From positions 1,878,722-1,942,721 of the forward strand of contig NZ_CP049865.1 of NCBI RefSeq assembly GCF_011393335.1: a stretch of DNA of 64,000 bases, read 5' to 3'. Shown piece by piece: positions 44,349 through 53,809 of this stretch (position 1 is the stretch's first letter; each line of letters starts with the position of its first letter). The DNA comes from Propioniciclava coleopterorum (GTDB lineage: Bacteria > Actinomycetota > Actinomycetes > Propionibacteriales > Propionibacteriaceae). The notes under the pieces were generated by a model. The model was given only the letters and a program-made list of their open reading frames with translations. It ran no database searches and was not told where the DNA came from. The translations under genes and the position numbers were made by a program.

Positions 44349-45734
44349 TCAGGGAGTCGGCGTCTGCGAAGGCGGAGCGGGATCGTCCCCGGCGGCGTCC
44401 GGGGTGCTGGGGGCGACCACGGGCGCGGCGTCGGCGTAGGCCCGCGTCAGCACCTTGTAGGGCCGCGAGGCCAGCGCGGCGAGCGTGATCGCCAGGCCGA
44501 CGAGGCTGACCACGGTGAACACGAGCGCGATGCCGCGCCCGGCGCCGTCGCCCAGCAGCCAGCCCCACTGCGCTTGGCCCTCCGGGCTCTCCATGTAGGG
44601 GATGAGGCCGAACTGGGCGATCGGGCCGATCAGGAAGGCGCTGATGGGGGAGGCCGCCACCTCGACGCTCTGCGCGAAGCCGAACACGCGGCCCTGCTTG
44701 GCCAGGGGCACGACGCGCTGCAGCACCGTCTGCTCGGCGGCCTCGGCGAACGGGATGAGCGCCATGTAGGCGAGCATCCCGATGACGAGCAGCCAGATGG
44801 AGTCGCGCAGCGCGAAGGTGCCGCCGATGATCCACATGGCGACGTTGGCCAGTAGCAGCGTGCGCAGCGGGCGCGACCCCAGGCCGAAGCGCGCCACGAC
44901 GGCGCCGCCGATCAGGAAGCCCGTCCCGACGATGCCGAAGATGATGCCCCACGCCTCGACCGAGACCAGGCTGAGCCCGTACGGGTCCAGCAGCGCCATG
45001 TAGATGCCCCCGATGAGGTTGTTGAACGTGGAGAAGATGATGAGCGCGATCAGTCCCGGGACGCTGCGGATCGCCGCCCACGCGCCGGCGAAGTCCACCT
45101 TGCTGGGGGCACCGTCCGCGTGGACGATCTCGGGCTCGGGCAGCGGGACGGTGAGCATGTGCGCCAGGGACGCCACCGTGAGCGCCAGCGCGATGACCAG
45201 GGCCGTGGTCATCCCGAGCTGGCCGATCGCCAGGCCGGCGATCACCGAGGTGAGCATGAACGACAGCCCGACGACCATGCCGACCAGGCCGTTCGCCCGC
45301 GCGCGGCCGGCGTCCGGGACGAGCAGGGTGACCACGGTGGACAGCGCGATGCCGCGCGCGGACTCCATGATCGCGCCCGTCAGCAGGAACAGCACGAACA
45401 TCAGGAAGGCGGGGCTGCCGATCCGCAGGATCTCCTCGCGCGGGGAGAGGAAGTAGACCAGTGCCGCCAGGCCGAAGAAGGCAGCGGTGACGCCCTGGGA
45501 CCAGACCATCACGGTCTTCTTGCGGGTGCGGTCGATCCAGCTGCCGAAGGGCACGCCGAAGAGCGCCATGCCGAGCATGTAGGAACCGCCCAGAATGCTC
45601 GTCACGAGCACGTTGCGCGTCTCCAGATACATCCAGAACGTCACCGCGGACCACAGGAAACTCGTGGTGACGTTGGCGATGAAGGTGTTGATCAGCACGG
45701 CCCGGAAACTGCGCTGGTCGGGGTCCGAGACCAT
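44349..45734 (-). CDS. MFS transporter
   Basis: 461 residues, 12 membrane segments. The N-terminal motif A region reads FGVPFGSWIDRTRKKTVMVWSQG, an MFS loop 2-3 signature. The C-terminal tail is Pro/Ala-rich. The profile fits the MFS group of putative exporters (MFS_3/EntS-like); substrate unknown. The open frame extends to 45767, but that ATG lies within a -10 hexamer (TAGGAT, 45766-45771). The ATG at 45734 follows a GAGGAG site and is therefore preferred. Confidence 0.88.
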   Translation of the reverse strand: MVSDPDQRSFRAVLINTFIANVTTSFLWSAVTFWMYLETRNVLVTSILGGSYMLGMALFGVPFGSWIDRTRKKTVMVWSQGVTAAFFGLAALVYFLSPREEILRIGSPAFLMFVLFLLTGAIMESARGIALSTVVTLLVPDAGRARANGLVGMVVGLSFMLTSVIAGLAIGQLGMTTALVIALALTVASLAHMLTVPLPEPEIVHADGAPSKVDFAGAWAAIRSVPGLIALIIFSTFNNLIGGIYMALLDPYGLSLVSVEAWGIIFGIVGTGFLIGGAVVARFGLGSRPLRTLLLANVAMWIIGGTFALRDSIWLLVIGMLAYMALIPFAEAAEQTVLQRVVPLAKQGRVFGFAQSVEVAASPISAFLIGPIAQFGLIPYMESPEGQAQWGWLLGDGAGRGIALVFTVVSLVGLAITLAALASRPYKVLTRAYADAAPVVAPSTPDAAGDDPAPPSQTPTP

Positions 45735-45795
45735 CGGGCTCCTCACGGATCGGGCGAGCCCGCCCATCCTAGCGACGCGCGGACGCCGGCGAAAC

Positions 45796-45892
45796 GTCGT
45801 CCTGGTGCCGCGAGTGGATCGCGCCGCTCGCTGCGCGCCTTGTCAGCGCGCTGCGCCCGGATTCCGCCCGCGTCTGGGGGCACCAGAACGAC
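45796..45892. repeat. Long interrupted inverted repeat upstream of the E1alpha gene
   Basis: GTCGTCCTGGTGCC (45796-45809) pairs with GGCACCAGAACGAC (45879-45892), one mismatch. The loop contains further GCGCGC self-complementarity. It lies in the 306-bp divergent gap between the MFS and E1alpha genes, which has no gene of its own. Confidence 0.6.
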
Positions 45893-46016
45893 ATCAGCTG
45901 GTGGGACGGAGCGGCGGATCGCGCACCCGGTCGCGGGAGGGGGCGTCGTACGTTCGCCCGGCGGCTCAGCAGCGCCGCTGCCGGGTCGATGGCAACCGCC
46001 CGACTTCCTACCTACG

Positions 46017-46026
46017 GTTACGTAAC
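46017..46026. promoter_or_regulatory. Palindromic operator candidate for the dehydrogenase operon
   Basis: GTTACGTAAC is a perfect 10-bp palindrome. It ends 2 bp before the TATGGT -10 hexamer, where a repressor would block RNA polymerase. It is AT-rich compared with its surroundings. Confidence 0.45.
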
Positions 46027-46028
46027 TG

Positions 46029-46034
46029 TATGGT
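46029..46034 (+). promoter_or_regulatory. -10 element of the E1alpha-E1beta-E2 operon (leaderless)
   Basis: TATGGT with a 6-nt spacer to the GTG at 46041. Confidence 0.5.
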
Positions 46035-46040
46035 GGAGCC

Positions 46041-47204
46041 GTGACCGAACGCCAAGGACCCGACGCGTCCGAAACGGTGGTGACCCCCGGCGGCACCCGC
46101 ATCGTCCGTAGCGAGGAGTTCATCCAGCTCCTCACGCCCGAGGGCGAGCGGGTCGAGGCCGAGGGCTTCACCTACGACCACGACGACGCGACCATCGCCG
46201 CGAACCTGCGCCACATGGTGCTGGGACGCCGCTTCGACACCGAGGCCACCGCGCTGCAGCGCAAGGGCCAGCTCGGCCTCTGGCCGCCGGCGCTGGGGCA
46301 GGAGGCCGCACAGGTCGGCTCCGGCGCCGCCGTCGCGGACCTCGACATGATCTTCCCCAGCTACCGCGAGCACTCGGTCGCGCTGATGCGGGGGATCGAC
46401 CCGCTCGACATGCTCAAGACCTTCCGCGGCACGGCGATGGTCGACTGGGACTCGGTCGCGCACCGCTTCCACCTGTACTCCTTCGTGATCGGGACCCAGG
46501 CGCTGCACGCGACCGGCTACGCCATGGGCATGCAGCGCGACGGCGTCGTCGGGAACCCCGACCCCGCCGACAACGGCGCGGTGCTGGTGTACTTCGGTGA
46601 CGGCGCCACCAGCCAGGGCGACGTCAGCGAGGCGCTGGTGTTCGCGGCGTCCTACGACGCCCCGGTCGTGTTCTTCGTCCAGAACAACCAGTGGGCGATC
46701 TCGGAGCCGATCGAGCGGCAGAGCCGCATCCCGCTGTACCGCCGCGCCACCGGCTTCGGCATCCCCAGCGTCCGCGTCGACGGCAACGACGTCCTGGCCG
46801 TGCAGGCCGTCACGGAGTGGGCGATGGACCGCGCCCGCCGCGGCGAGGGGCCGACCTTCATCGAGGCGTTCACCTACCGGATGGGCGCCCACACCACCTC
46901 CGACGACCCGACGAAGTACCGCGAGCGGGCCGAGGAGGAGGAGTGGCGCGGCAAGGACCCGATCGCCCGCGTCCGCAGCTACCTTCTCGCCCGCGGCGCC
47001 ATCGACCAGGCGTGGCTCGACGCGCTGGAGGCCGAGTCCGAGGAGCTGGGCGTCCGCGTCCGGGAGGGCTGCCTGGAACTGCCCGAGCCCGTCCTGGAGG
47101 ACTACTGGGAGCTGGCCTACGCCACCCTGCCGCCCGGCCTGGCCGAGCAGCGGGACGCCTACCTGGCCTACGAGGCCGGCTTCGAGGGGGAGGACGCCCG
47201 ATGA
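46041..47204 (+). CDS. pdhA: Pyruvate / branched-chain 2-oxoacid dehydrogenase E1 component, alpha subunit
   Basis: 387 residues. Thiamine-diphosphate decarboxylase subunit. The ThDP motif GDGATSQGDVSEA continues to QNNQWAIS (GDG-x-NN). FPSYREHSVALMRG and the regulatory-loop region TYRMGAHTTSDDPTKYR are conserved. The N-terminal LLTPEGERVEAEGF resembles PdhA of Gram-positive PDHs, while actinobacterial BkdA proteins are very similar, so the 2-oxoacid is not settled. The GTG at 46041 is leaderless. It overlaps the E1beta ATG (ATGA). Confidence 0.9.
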   Translation: MTERQGPDASETVVTPGGTRIVRSEEFIQLLTPEGERVEAEGFTYDHDDATIAANLRHMVLGRRFDTEATALQRKGQLGLWPPALGQEAAQVGSGAAVADLDMIFPSYREHSVALMRGIDPLDMLKTFRGTAMVDWDSVAHRFHLYSFVIGTQALHATGYAMGMQRDGVVGNPDPADNGAVLVYFGDGATSQGDVSEALVFAASYDAPVVFFVQNNQWAISEPIERQSRIPLYRRATGFGIPSVRVDGNDVLAVQAVTEWAMDRARRGEGPTFIEAFTYRMGAHTTSDDPTKYRERAEEEEWRGKDPIARVRSYLLARGAIDQAWLDALEAESEELGVRVREGCLELPEPVLEDYWELAYATLPPGLAEQRDAYLAYEAGFEGEDAR

Positions 47205-48178
47205 GCGAGACCATGACCATGGCCAAGGCGCTGAACGCCGGCCTGCGCCGCGCGCTGGAGGCCGACCCCAAGGTGGTGCTCGCCGGCGAGGACATCGGCC
47301 AGCTGGGCGGCGTGTTCCGCATCACCGAGCACCTGCAGCGCGACTTCGGCCCCGAGCGCGTCATCGACTCGCCGCTGGCCGAGTCCGGGATCGTCGGGAC
47401 CGCCCTGGGCATGGCCCTGCGCGGCTACCGCCCCGTCGTGGAGATCCAGTTCGACGGGTTCGTCTACCCGGCGTTCGACCAGATCGTCTCCCAGGTCTCC
47501 CGGATGCGCTTCCGCTCGATGGGACGCCTCGGGGTGCCGATGGTCGTCCGGATCCCCTACGGCGGCGCGATCGGCGCCATCGAGCACCACTCCGAGTCGC
47601 CGGAGGCCTACTTCGCGCACACGCCGGGGCTCGTGGTCGCGACGCCGTCCACGCCGCTGGACGCCTACTGGATGATCCAGCAGGCGGTCGCCTCCGACGA
47701 CCCGGTGGTCTTCCTCGAACCCAAGCGCCGCTACCACGAGAAGGGCGAGGTCGACCTGACCGAGCCGCCGCTGGCGTTCGACGCCGCCCGCGTCGTGTTG
47801 GAGGGGACCGACGCCACCCTCATCAGTTACGGTCCGATGGTGAAGACGTGCGTGGAGGCCGCGCTGGCCGCCTCGACGGAGGGGCGCTCGCTGGAGGTCA
47901 TCGACCTGCGCAGCGTCTCGCCGCTGGACGACGCGACCATCCGCGCCTCGGTCGAGAAGACCGGACGCGCCATCGTGGTGCACGAGGCCATCCGCTCCGG
48001 CGGCATCGGCGGCGAGATCGCGGCCCGGCTGCAGGAGTGGTGCTTCTACTCCCTGGAGGCCCCCGTGCTCCGTGTCACCGGCTACGACCTGCCCTACCCG
48101 CCCAGCCGCGTCGAGAAGAACTACCTGCCCGACCTCGACCGCATCCTGGACGCCGTCGACCGGTCGATGGCCGACTGA
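47201..48178 (+). CDS. pdhB: 2-oxoacid dehydrogenase E1 component, beta subunit
   Basis: 325 residues, the transketolase-like pyrimidine-binding and C-terminal domains of heterotetrameric E1. AGEDIGQLGGVFRITEHL, DSPLAESGIVGTALGMALRG, EIQFDGFVYPAFDQIVSQ and HHSESPEAYFAHTPGL (substrate/lipoyl channel) are conserved. It completes the E1 active site with the alpha subunit. Coupled to E1alpha by a 4-nt overlap and followed by E2 after 19 bp with a GGAGAA site. No E3 gene is present in the window. Confidence 0.93.
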   Translation: MSETMTMAKALNAGLRRALEADPKVVLAGEDIGQLGGVFRITEHLQRDFGPERVIDSPLAESGIVGTALGMALRGYRPVVEIQFDGFVYPAFDQIVSQVSRMRFRSMGRLGVPMVVRIPYGGAIGAIEHHSESPEAYFAHTPGLVVATPSTPLDAYWMIQQAVASDDPVVFLEPKRRYHEKGEVDLTEPPLAFDAARVVLEGTDATLISYGPMVKTCVEAALAASTEGRSLEVIDLRSVSPLDDATIRASVEKTGRAIVVHEAIRSGGIGGEIAARLQEWCFYSLEAPVLRVTGYDLPYPPSRVEKNYLPDLDRILDAVDRSMAD

Positions 48179-48197
48179 CCCCAGAACGGAGAACTCC

Positions 48198-49726
48198 ATG
48201 TTCGAGATGACGCTGCCCGACCCGGGCGAGGGCCTCCTGGAGGCCGAGATCACCCAGTGGCTCGTCGCGCCCGGCGACGAGGTGAAGGTCAACGACGTCG
48301 TGGTCGAGATCGAGACGGCCAAGTCGCTGGTCGAGTTGCCCGCGCCCGTCGCGGGCGTCGTGGCCGCCCTGCACGCCGAGGTCGGATCCCTGGTGCCCGT
48401 CGGTTCGCTCATCATGACGATCCGCGAGCCGGGCGACGCGCCGGCGTCGGCCCCCGGCACGGACGCCCCGGCGCCCGCCGGCGCCGACCAGCCCGCTTCC
48501 GACACCTCCGCTCCGGCTCCCGGCACCCCCGACGTCGGCACCTCCGACGAGCGGCCGGCCGCCGAGGCCGTCGTGGAGGGGCGCGTCGAGGGCGGCCCCG
48601 AGCCCGTCGCCGAGGCCAAGCCCGAGGCGTCCGGGTCGGTGCTGGTGGGCTACGGCACGTCGGCGTCCCGGGTGGCGCGCCGCCCCCGCAAGGGCGTCGC
48701 GGTGCCGCAGGGACCCGAGACCGACCAGGTCAACGACTCCTACGGGCTGGACGAATCGCCCGCCCACAAGGTGGATCAGGTGTACCCGACCTCGGCCGTC
48801 GACGACGAGCCGATCGAGCCGCCGCTGCCGCGCCCCGAGGACGGCAAGCGTCCGGGCCAGGCCGTCGACCCCGTCGGACGCCCCCTGGCCAAGCCCGCCG
48901 TCCGCCGACTGGCGCGCGACCTGGGCATCGACCTGGGCGTCATCGCCGGCACCGGACCCAACGGCACCATCACCCCGCCGACGTCGCGCAGGCGGCCGCC
49001 GGGGAGGCGTCCGGACGCCGCGGCGACACCCGGATCCCGCTGCGCGGCGTCCGGCGGCAGATGGTGCAGGCGATGCAGGCCTCGCTGCAGGTGCCGCAGG
49101 CGTCGGTCTGGATGGACGTCGACGTCACCGAGACCGTCGCGCTGCTCGACCAGCTCCGCGCCCGCCGCGAGTTCAACGGGCTGCGGATCTCCCCGATCGT
49201 CGTGCTCGCCAAGGCCGTCTGCCTGGCGATGGCCAAGCACCCGGAGGTGAACTCGACGCTCGACCTGGACCGCCAGGAGATCGTCGTGCACCCCGACGTG
49301 AACCTCGGCATCGCCGCCGCGACCCGCCGCGGGCTGGTGGTGCCGAACATCAAGGCCGCCAACGACATGAACATCCTGCAGCTGGCCGAGGCGCTGAACG
49401 AGCTCGTCGACAAGGTGCGCGAGGGCCGAATCACGCCGGCGGACGCCGCCCGCGGCACGTTCACCATCACGAACGTGGGCGTGTTCGGCGTCGAGGGTGG
49501 CACGCCGATCCTCAACCCGAACGAGTCCGCGATCCTGCTGCTCGGCACCTTCAACCGGCGGCCCTGGGTCGTCGGGGAGGGCGCCGACGAGCGGATCGAG
49601 ATCCGTTCGGTAGCCAAGCTGACGCTCACGATCGACCACCGCGTCCTGGACGGCGAGCAGGCCTCCCGCTTCCTCGCCGACGTGGCGACGATCCTCACCG
49701 ACCCCGGGCTGGCCCTGCTGTTCTGA
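48198..49726 (+). CDS. Dihydrolipoamide acyltransferase E2 component (frameshifted in this sequence)
   Basis: One N-terminal lipoyl domain has the modified lysine in IETAKSLVEL (about residue 43). A Pro/Ala/Glu-rich linker follows, then a peripheral-subunit-binding domain (KPAVRRLARDLGIDLGVIAGTGPNG), and the catalytic acyltransferase domain ending with TIDHRVLDGEQASRF (HRxxDG). The frame breaks just after the binding domain. From DVAQAAAGEAS onward the protein is in the -1 frame, so one base is missing near 48973-48980. Restored length about 509 residues. It transfers acyl groups to CoA for the E1 encoded upstream. The single lipoyl domain and motif set fit PDH or BCKDH E2. Confidence 0.9.
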
Positions 49727-49792
49727 CCGCTCGGCGGTCCGCCCCCGGGGCGGCGCCGGGGTCGGTCGGGCGGGCGCGCCACAATGGGCGGC

Positions 49793-50910
49793 ATGTTGAC
49801 CACCTCGACGGCCCTCACGCGCCTGGACCACATCCGGGCCAACCTGGACGCCGTGCGCGCCCGGGTCGGCGACCGGCGGGTGCTCGCCGCGGTCAAGGCC
49901 GACGCCTACGGGCACGGCGCGGTGGAGGTCGCCCGGATGCTCGAGGCGACCGGCGCCGCCGACTGGCTCGGCGTGGCGACGGTGCCCGAGGCTCTCGAAC
50001 TGCGCGCGGCCGGCGTCCGGCTGCCGATCCTCAAGCTCAGCCACGCGCTGGGGGAGGACCAGGTCGAGGCCGCGGTCGCCGCCGACGTCGACCTGGCCGT
50101 CGTGGACGCCGCGGGCATCGACCTCGTGGCGGCGGTGGCCTCCCGGCTCGGCCGGCGCGCGGCGGTCCACCTCAAGGTCGACACCGGGATGCACCGCATC
50201 GGCTGCCCGCCGCAGGACGCCCCGCTCTGGCGGTCCGCGCCGACGACGCGGGGCTGCTGCTGCGGGGCGTGTTCTCGCACCTGCCCGTCTCCGACACCGA
50301 GGACGGCCGCGCGTTCACGGCGTCCCAGATCGACCTGTTCCGGGGCGTCACGGCGGCGGTGGAGGCCGCCCGCGGGCCGGTCGAGCTGCGCCACCTCGCC
50401 AACTCTGGCGCCGTCCTGATGCATCCCGACGCCTGGTTCGACATGGTGCGGCCCGGGATCATCGCCTACGGGAGCCTTCCCGACCCGGAATCGACGCCGG
50501 CCATCCCGCTGCTGCCGGGCCTCGCATGGAGCACCCGGGTCACGTTCGTGAAGCCGCTCGCCGCCGGCGAGACCGTCTCCTACGGCCGCACCTGGACCGC
50601 GCCGGCGGACACCCGGATCGCGACCATTCCGGTGGGGTACGGCGACGGGTACTCCCGCCTGCTGTCCAACCGCGGCCGCGTCCTGATCCGCGGCGCCGCC
50701 CACCCGATCGTGGGGCGGGTCTGCATGGACCAGCTCATGGTCGAGGTCGGACCCGGCTCCGACGTCGCCGCCGGCGACGAGGTCGTGCTGGTCGGACGCC
50801 AGGGCGACGAGGAGATCACGGTGGCCGAGCTCGCCGCCGGCATGGGCACCATCCCCTACGAGGTGACCTGCCTCATCAACGCCCGCGTCGGACGCCGCTT
50901 CCGGGCCTGA
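49793..50910 (+). CDS. alr: Alanine racemase (frameshifted in this sequence)
   Basis: PLP enzyme making D-alanine for peptidoglycan. The PLP lysine motif AAVKADAYGHGAVEVARML is near residue 35. After VDTGMHRIGCPPQDA the frame changes, and LAVRADDAGLLLRGVFSHLP plus the C-terminal barrel (PVGYGDGYSR, GRVCMDQLMVEV with the catalytic-Tyr/Met region) continue in the -1 frame. One C missing near 50218-50225 restores about 372 residues. I prefer the ATG at 49793, which stands 7 nt after a CACAAT -10 candidate, over the ATG at 49784 inside that hexamer. Confidence 0.9.
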
Positions 50911-50925
50911 GCTGCCTGCGGCGGA

Positions 50926-51579
50926 TCACTCCTGGCCGGTGTAGAACGCGTAGGTCTCGTTCGCGCGGGTCGTCGCGGTGACGGGATCGGTGCCGGCGGC
51001 CACGTCGGCGTCCGCCCAGGCGTCGGCCGAGCGGCGGCTGAACCGGCGGCCCTCCTCGCCGAGCTGCCAGGCGTCGAAGTCGCCGATGCCGGCGTCCTGG
51101 ACGCCGAGGTCGAGGGCGAGCCCCAGCAGCGCGCCGTCCCAGCCCGCGCCGGTGGCGCCCGGACCGAACTGCTCCCACATGCCGGCCGGCAGGTCGTCGG
51201 CGCGCGCGATGTGCTCGAGTTCGAACGAGGTGCGCCCCTCGCCGGCCTCGGCGAGCGTGACGGTCACCCACGAGTCCGGGGCACCCTCGAACGCCCAGGT
51301 CACCGTGTAGTGCGCGTGGCCGCCCTCGGGCGGTCGGCACTCCAGGATGCGGCCGCCGGCGTGCCCTTCGAGCTGGAAGCGGCCCCCGACCCGGAAGTCG
51401 CCGTGCACCTGCAGGAACCAGCGTCCGATGTGCTCGGGGTCGGTCACGGCGCGCCACACGCGCTCCAGGGAGACGTCGAACCGCTGGGTCAGGGTCTGCA
51501 TCCAGGCGGGGGCGCCGTCGTGCTCCGCGGGGTGCAGCGTGCGGGTCACCGCGTCGATCTGCCGGTCGACGTCCACCAT
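50926..51579 (-). CDS. SRPBCC (AHSA1-like) domain protein
   Basis: 217 residues. The START/Bet v1-like core has TQRFDVSLERVWRAVTDPEHIGRWF, VGGRFQLEGHAGGRILECRPP, and HYTVTWAFEGAPDSWVTVTL with a later GAGWDGALLGLALDLG helix, matching AHSA1/polyketide-cyclase-like proteins. These bind hydrophobic ligands. Substrate unknown. The ATG at 51579 has an AGGAGGA site. It converges on alr with a 15-bp gap. Confidence 0.88.
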   Translation of the reverse strand: MVDVDRQIDAVTRTLHPAEHDGAPAWMQTLTQRFDVSLERVWRAVTDPEHIGRWFLQVHGDFRVGGRFQLEGHAGGRILECRPPEGGHAHYTVTWAFEGAPDSWVTVTLAEAGEGRTSFELEHIARADDLPAGMWEQFGPGATGAGWDGALLGLALDLGVQDAGIGDFDAWQLGEEGRRFSRRSADAWADADVAAGTDPVTATTRANETYAFYTGQE

Positions 51580-51633
51580 GGGGTCCTCCTGGGTTGTCGG
51601 ATCTCCACCGTACCCCCGCGGTCCCCGACCGGA

Positions 51634-52311
51634 TCAGCCCGCGGTCAGCCGGCGGCGGGTGATGAAGACCTCGCGGGCGTAGCCGCCGATCGCGATCGTC
51701 GAATAGCCGTCCATGGTCGCCCCGACCCCACCGCCGAGCAGCGGGATGCGGCGGGCGAACAGCAGGCTGGCGCGGCGGCCGCCGATGCGGCCCACCAGTT
51801 CGCCCAGGACGCGCTCGCTGACCTGCCGGTCGAGGGTGACGTCGAAGACCGGCGCGGTGGCGATCGCCAGCGGGGACGTGGGCAGGATGCCGTCGTCGAT
51901 CAGCTTCCGGACGCCGTCGCGGCCCATGAGGCACAGGATCATGGCGGTGCGCACCGAGCGGGAGTCGATGTCGTAGCCGCGCAGGTGCGCGATCGCGGCG
52001 ATCAGGCGGATCTGCACCACGGCCAGCCCGGCGATGTTCGCCGGCAGGGTCACCGCCAGGGTGGGCAGGCCGCCCAGGCTCGTCACGAACCCCTGCGCGC
52101 CCGCCAAGCCGACGTGGGTGAACACCAGCGACTCGATGGCGTCCTCGACGCCCTCCTTCTTGACCAGGTGCTTCGCCGCGGCCGTCTTGGCACCCGGGAC
52201 CATGCTGGTGCCGTTGATCGCGGCCTCCAGCAGGCCCCGCAGCGCGTTGCCGCCCACCTCGGGGGCGCGCGCGATCGGGTTCCGGCTCACCTCGCGCGAT
52301 TCGCCCGTCAT
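51634..52311 (-). CDS. EcsC family protein
   Basis: 225 residues. GLLEAAINGTSMVPGAKTAAAKHLVKKEGVEDAIESLV and a glycine-rich hydrophobic middle (GLAGAQGFVTSLGGLPTLAVTLPANIAGL) match EcsC-type proteins, which associate with membranes. The end has GATMDGYSTIAIGGYAREVFI. Its biochemical role is not established in the family. The ATG at 52311 follows GAGGAGA. The long upstream open frame would run through the divergent aat gene and is not credible. Confidence 0.82.
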   Translation of the reverse strand: MTGESREVSRNPIARAPEVGGNALRGLLEAAINGTSMVPGAKTAAAKHLVKKEGVEDAIESLVFTHVGLAGAQGFVTSLGGLPTLAVTLPANIAGLAVVQIRLIAAIAHLRGYDIDSRSVRTAMILCLMGRDGVRKLIDDGILPTSPLAIATAPVFDVTLDRQVSERVLGELVGRIGGRRASLLFARRIPLLGGGVGATMDGYSTIAIGGYAREVFITRRRLTAG

Positions 52312-52441
52312 GTGTGTCTCCTCACCGCGGTGCCGCTGCCGGGCACTCATGGCCAAGGCTAAGCGGACGACACCCCGCGGCCAACCCGCGATCCCCCGGA
52401 CGCGGCCCTGAGTCGCCGCGGGGGTGCCCCGGCGGGCGTGC

Positions 52442-52447
52442 CAGACT
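52442..52447 (+). promoter_or_regulatory. -10 candidate of aat (leaderless)
   Basis: CAGACT with a 6-nt spacer to the aat ATG. Confidence 0.4.
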
Positions 52448-52453
52448 GCACGC

Positions 52454-53169
52454 ATGGCGTTGTCGGGGGTCTTCGGGCCGGCGGAGCAGTGGCCGGAGCA
52501 GGATCTCATCGCGCTCTCGGTCGAGTTCGACGCCGACCTGGCCGCCGAGGCGTACCGCGCCGGCGTCTTCCCGATGCCGCTGCACGAGGCCGGCTGGCCC
52601 CCCGACACCATGGGCTGGTGGTCGCCGATGCACCGCGGCATCCTCCCCCTGGACGACCTGCGCGTCACGCGCTCGCTGCGCAAGTCGGCCCGCCACTACC
52701 GCGTCACGGTGGACGCCGCCTTCGACGCCGTGATCGCCCGGTGCGCCGACCCGGCGCGTCCGTCCGGCTGGATCGACCAGGCGGTGATCGGCGTCTACAC
52801 CGAGCTCAACCGGCTCGGCGTCGCCCACTCGGTCGAGGCGTGGACGCCCGCCGGCGAGCTCGCGGGCGGCCTCTACGGCGTCAGCCTGGGCGGCCTGTTC
52901 GCCGGGGAGTCGATGTTCCACGACCCGGCGATCGGGCGGGACGCGTCCAAGGTCGCGCTGCTGGGCCTGGCCGCCGTCCTGGACGACGGCGTCGAGGGGC
53001 GGCTGCTCGACGTGCAGTGGGTGACCGACCACCTCGCGACGCTGGGCGCGGTCGCGGTGGACCGCGTCGACTACCTGCGGCTGGCCGAGGAGGCGCTGGC
53101 GCTGCCGGCGCCCCGTGGCCGCAGCCGGGGACCGCGGTCGACGTCACCGGGGACGCTCGCCCAGCTTGA
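52454..53169 (+). CDS. aat: Leucyl/phenylalanyl-tRNA--protein transferase (frameshifted near its 3' end)
   Basis: Attaches Leu or Phe to N-terminal Arg/Lys of proteins, tagging them for ClpSAP. YRAGVFPMPLHEAGWP...GWWSPMHRGILPLDDLRVTRSLRK, SGWIDQAVIGVYTELNRLGVAHSVE, GGLYGVSLGGLFAGESMFH and LLDVQWVTDHLATLGA are canonical. After LALPAP the open frame would read on through the next gene. In the -1 frame the protein ends PWPQPGTAVDVTGDARPA at 53169. One C missing in the run 53111-53114 explains this and gives 238 residues. The 3' end overlaps the convergent DUF1707 gene by 26 bp. Confidence 0.92.
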
Positions 53170-53767
53170 CCGCCGAGCCGCCCCAGAACTGGTTGCCGCG
53201 CAGCACCAGCGTCCCGTTGGAGCCGTCGCCCTGGGCGCCCCGCTCGATGTCGTTGCCCGACAGGATGCCCCGGGTCTCGTCCAGCACGCGGACGCCCTCG
53301 GGCACGTGGATCGTGTGGCCGCCCATGAAGGCGTGCAGTTCGAGCACGACGATCACGCCCGGGCCCATCACGTCGCGCAGGTCCATGATGTCGCCGCCCC
53401 ACCACGCGAAGTTGCGCACCAGCGTCTGACCGGGCGAAAGGTCGTAGCTGCGGCTCGACATGATCGAGAAGGACATGCCGGCGCGGGAGTCGACCACCGC
53501 GTCGCTGCGCACCGCCGGGGAGCGCTGCGGCTTCCAGGTGCGGCGCGTCGCGAGCGCGATGCGGGCGGGGTAGTCGCGCGCCTCCGGCAGGTCGGCCATG
53601 AGCGGGGGGAGTTCGTCGCGGTAGCGGGCCGCCAGCGTCCGGTCCTGCCGGACGGACAGCTCGTCGGGGGTGATCCGGCCGCGCACGAACGCCTGCTGCA
53701 GGATGTCGAGGGCGGCCTCGCGTTCGATGTGCCCGGCGCGCACGCGACGTGCGCTCTGCTCAGACAT
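53144..53767 (-). CDS. DUF1707 and LiaF-like domain protein, copy 1
   Basis: 207 residues. Residues 7-60 form DUF1707: RAGHIEREAALDILQQAFVRGRITPDELSVRQ, a short helical domain common at the N-terminus of actinobacterial membrane and envelope proteins. Residues 95-205 form a right-handed beta-type domain with repeated Gly-rich turns (FMGGHTIHVPEGVRVLDE, GNDIERGAQGDGSNGTLVLRG), like the cell-wall-active-antibiotic-response (LiaF C-terminal) domain. No membrane segment or signal peptide. A -10 TAGACT lies 7 nt before the ATG (53775-53780). It is a tandem paralogue of the next gene. Confidence 0.82.
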   Translation of the reverse strand: MSEQSARRVRAGHIEREAALDILQQAFVRGRITPDELSVRQDRTLAARYRDELPPLMADLPEARDYPARIALATRRTWKPQRSPAVRSDAVVDSRAGMSFSIMSSRSYDLSPGQTLVRNFAWWGGDIMDLRDVMGPGVIVVLELHAFMGGHTIHVPEGVRVLDETRGILSGNDIERGAQGDGSNGTLVLRGNQFWGGSAVKLGERPR

Positions 53768-53809
53768 GGGGTGGAGTCTACGGGGCGCCGCGAGGCGCCC
53801 CGGACGACC

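Noticed and set aside
45735-45767. MFS start at the ATG 45767
   Set aside because: It lies inside the -10 hexamer TAGGAT, so the codon would not be transcribed. The ATG at 45734 has a GAGGAG site.
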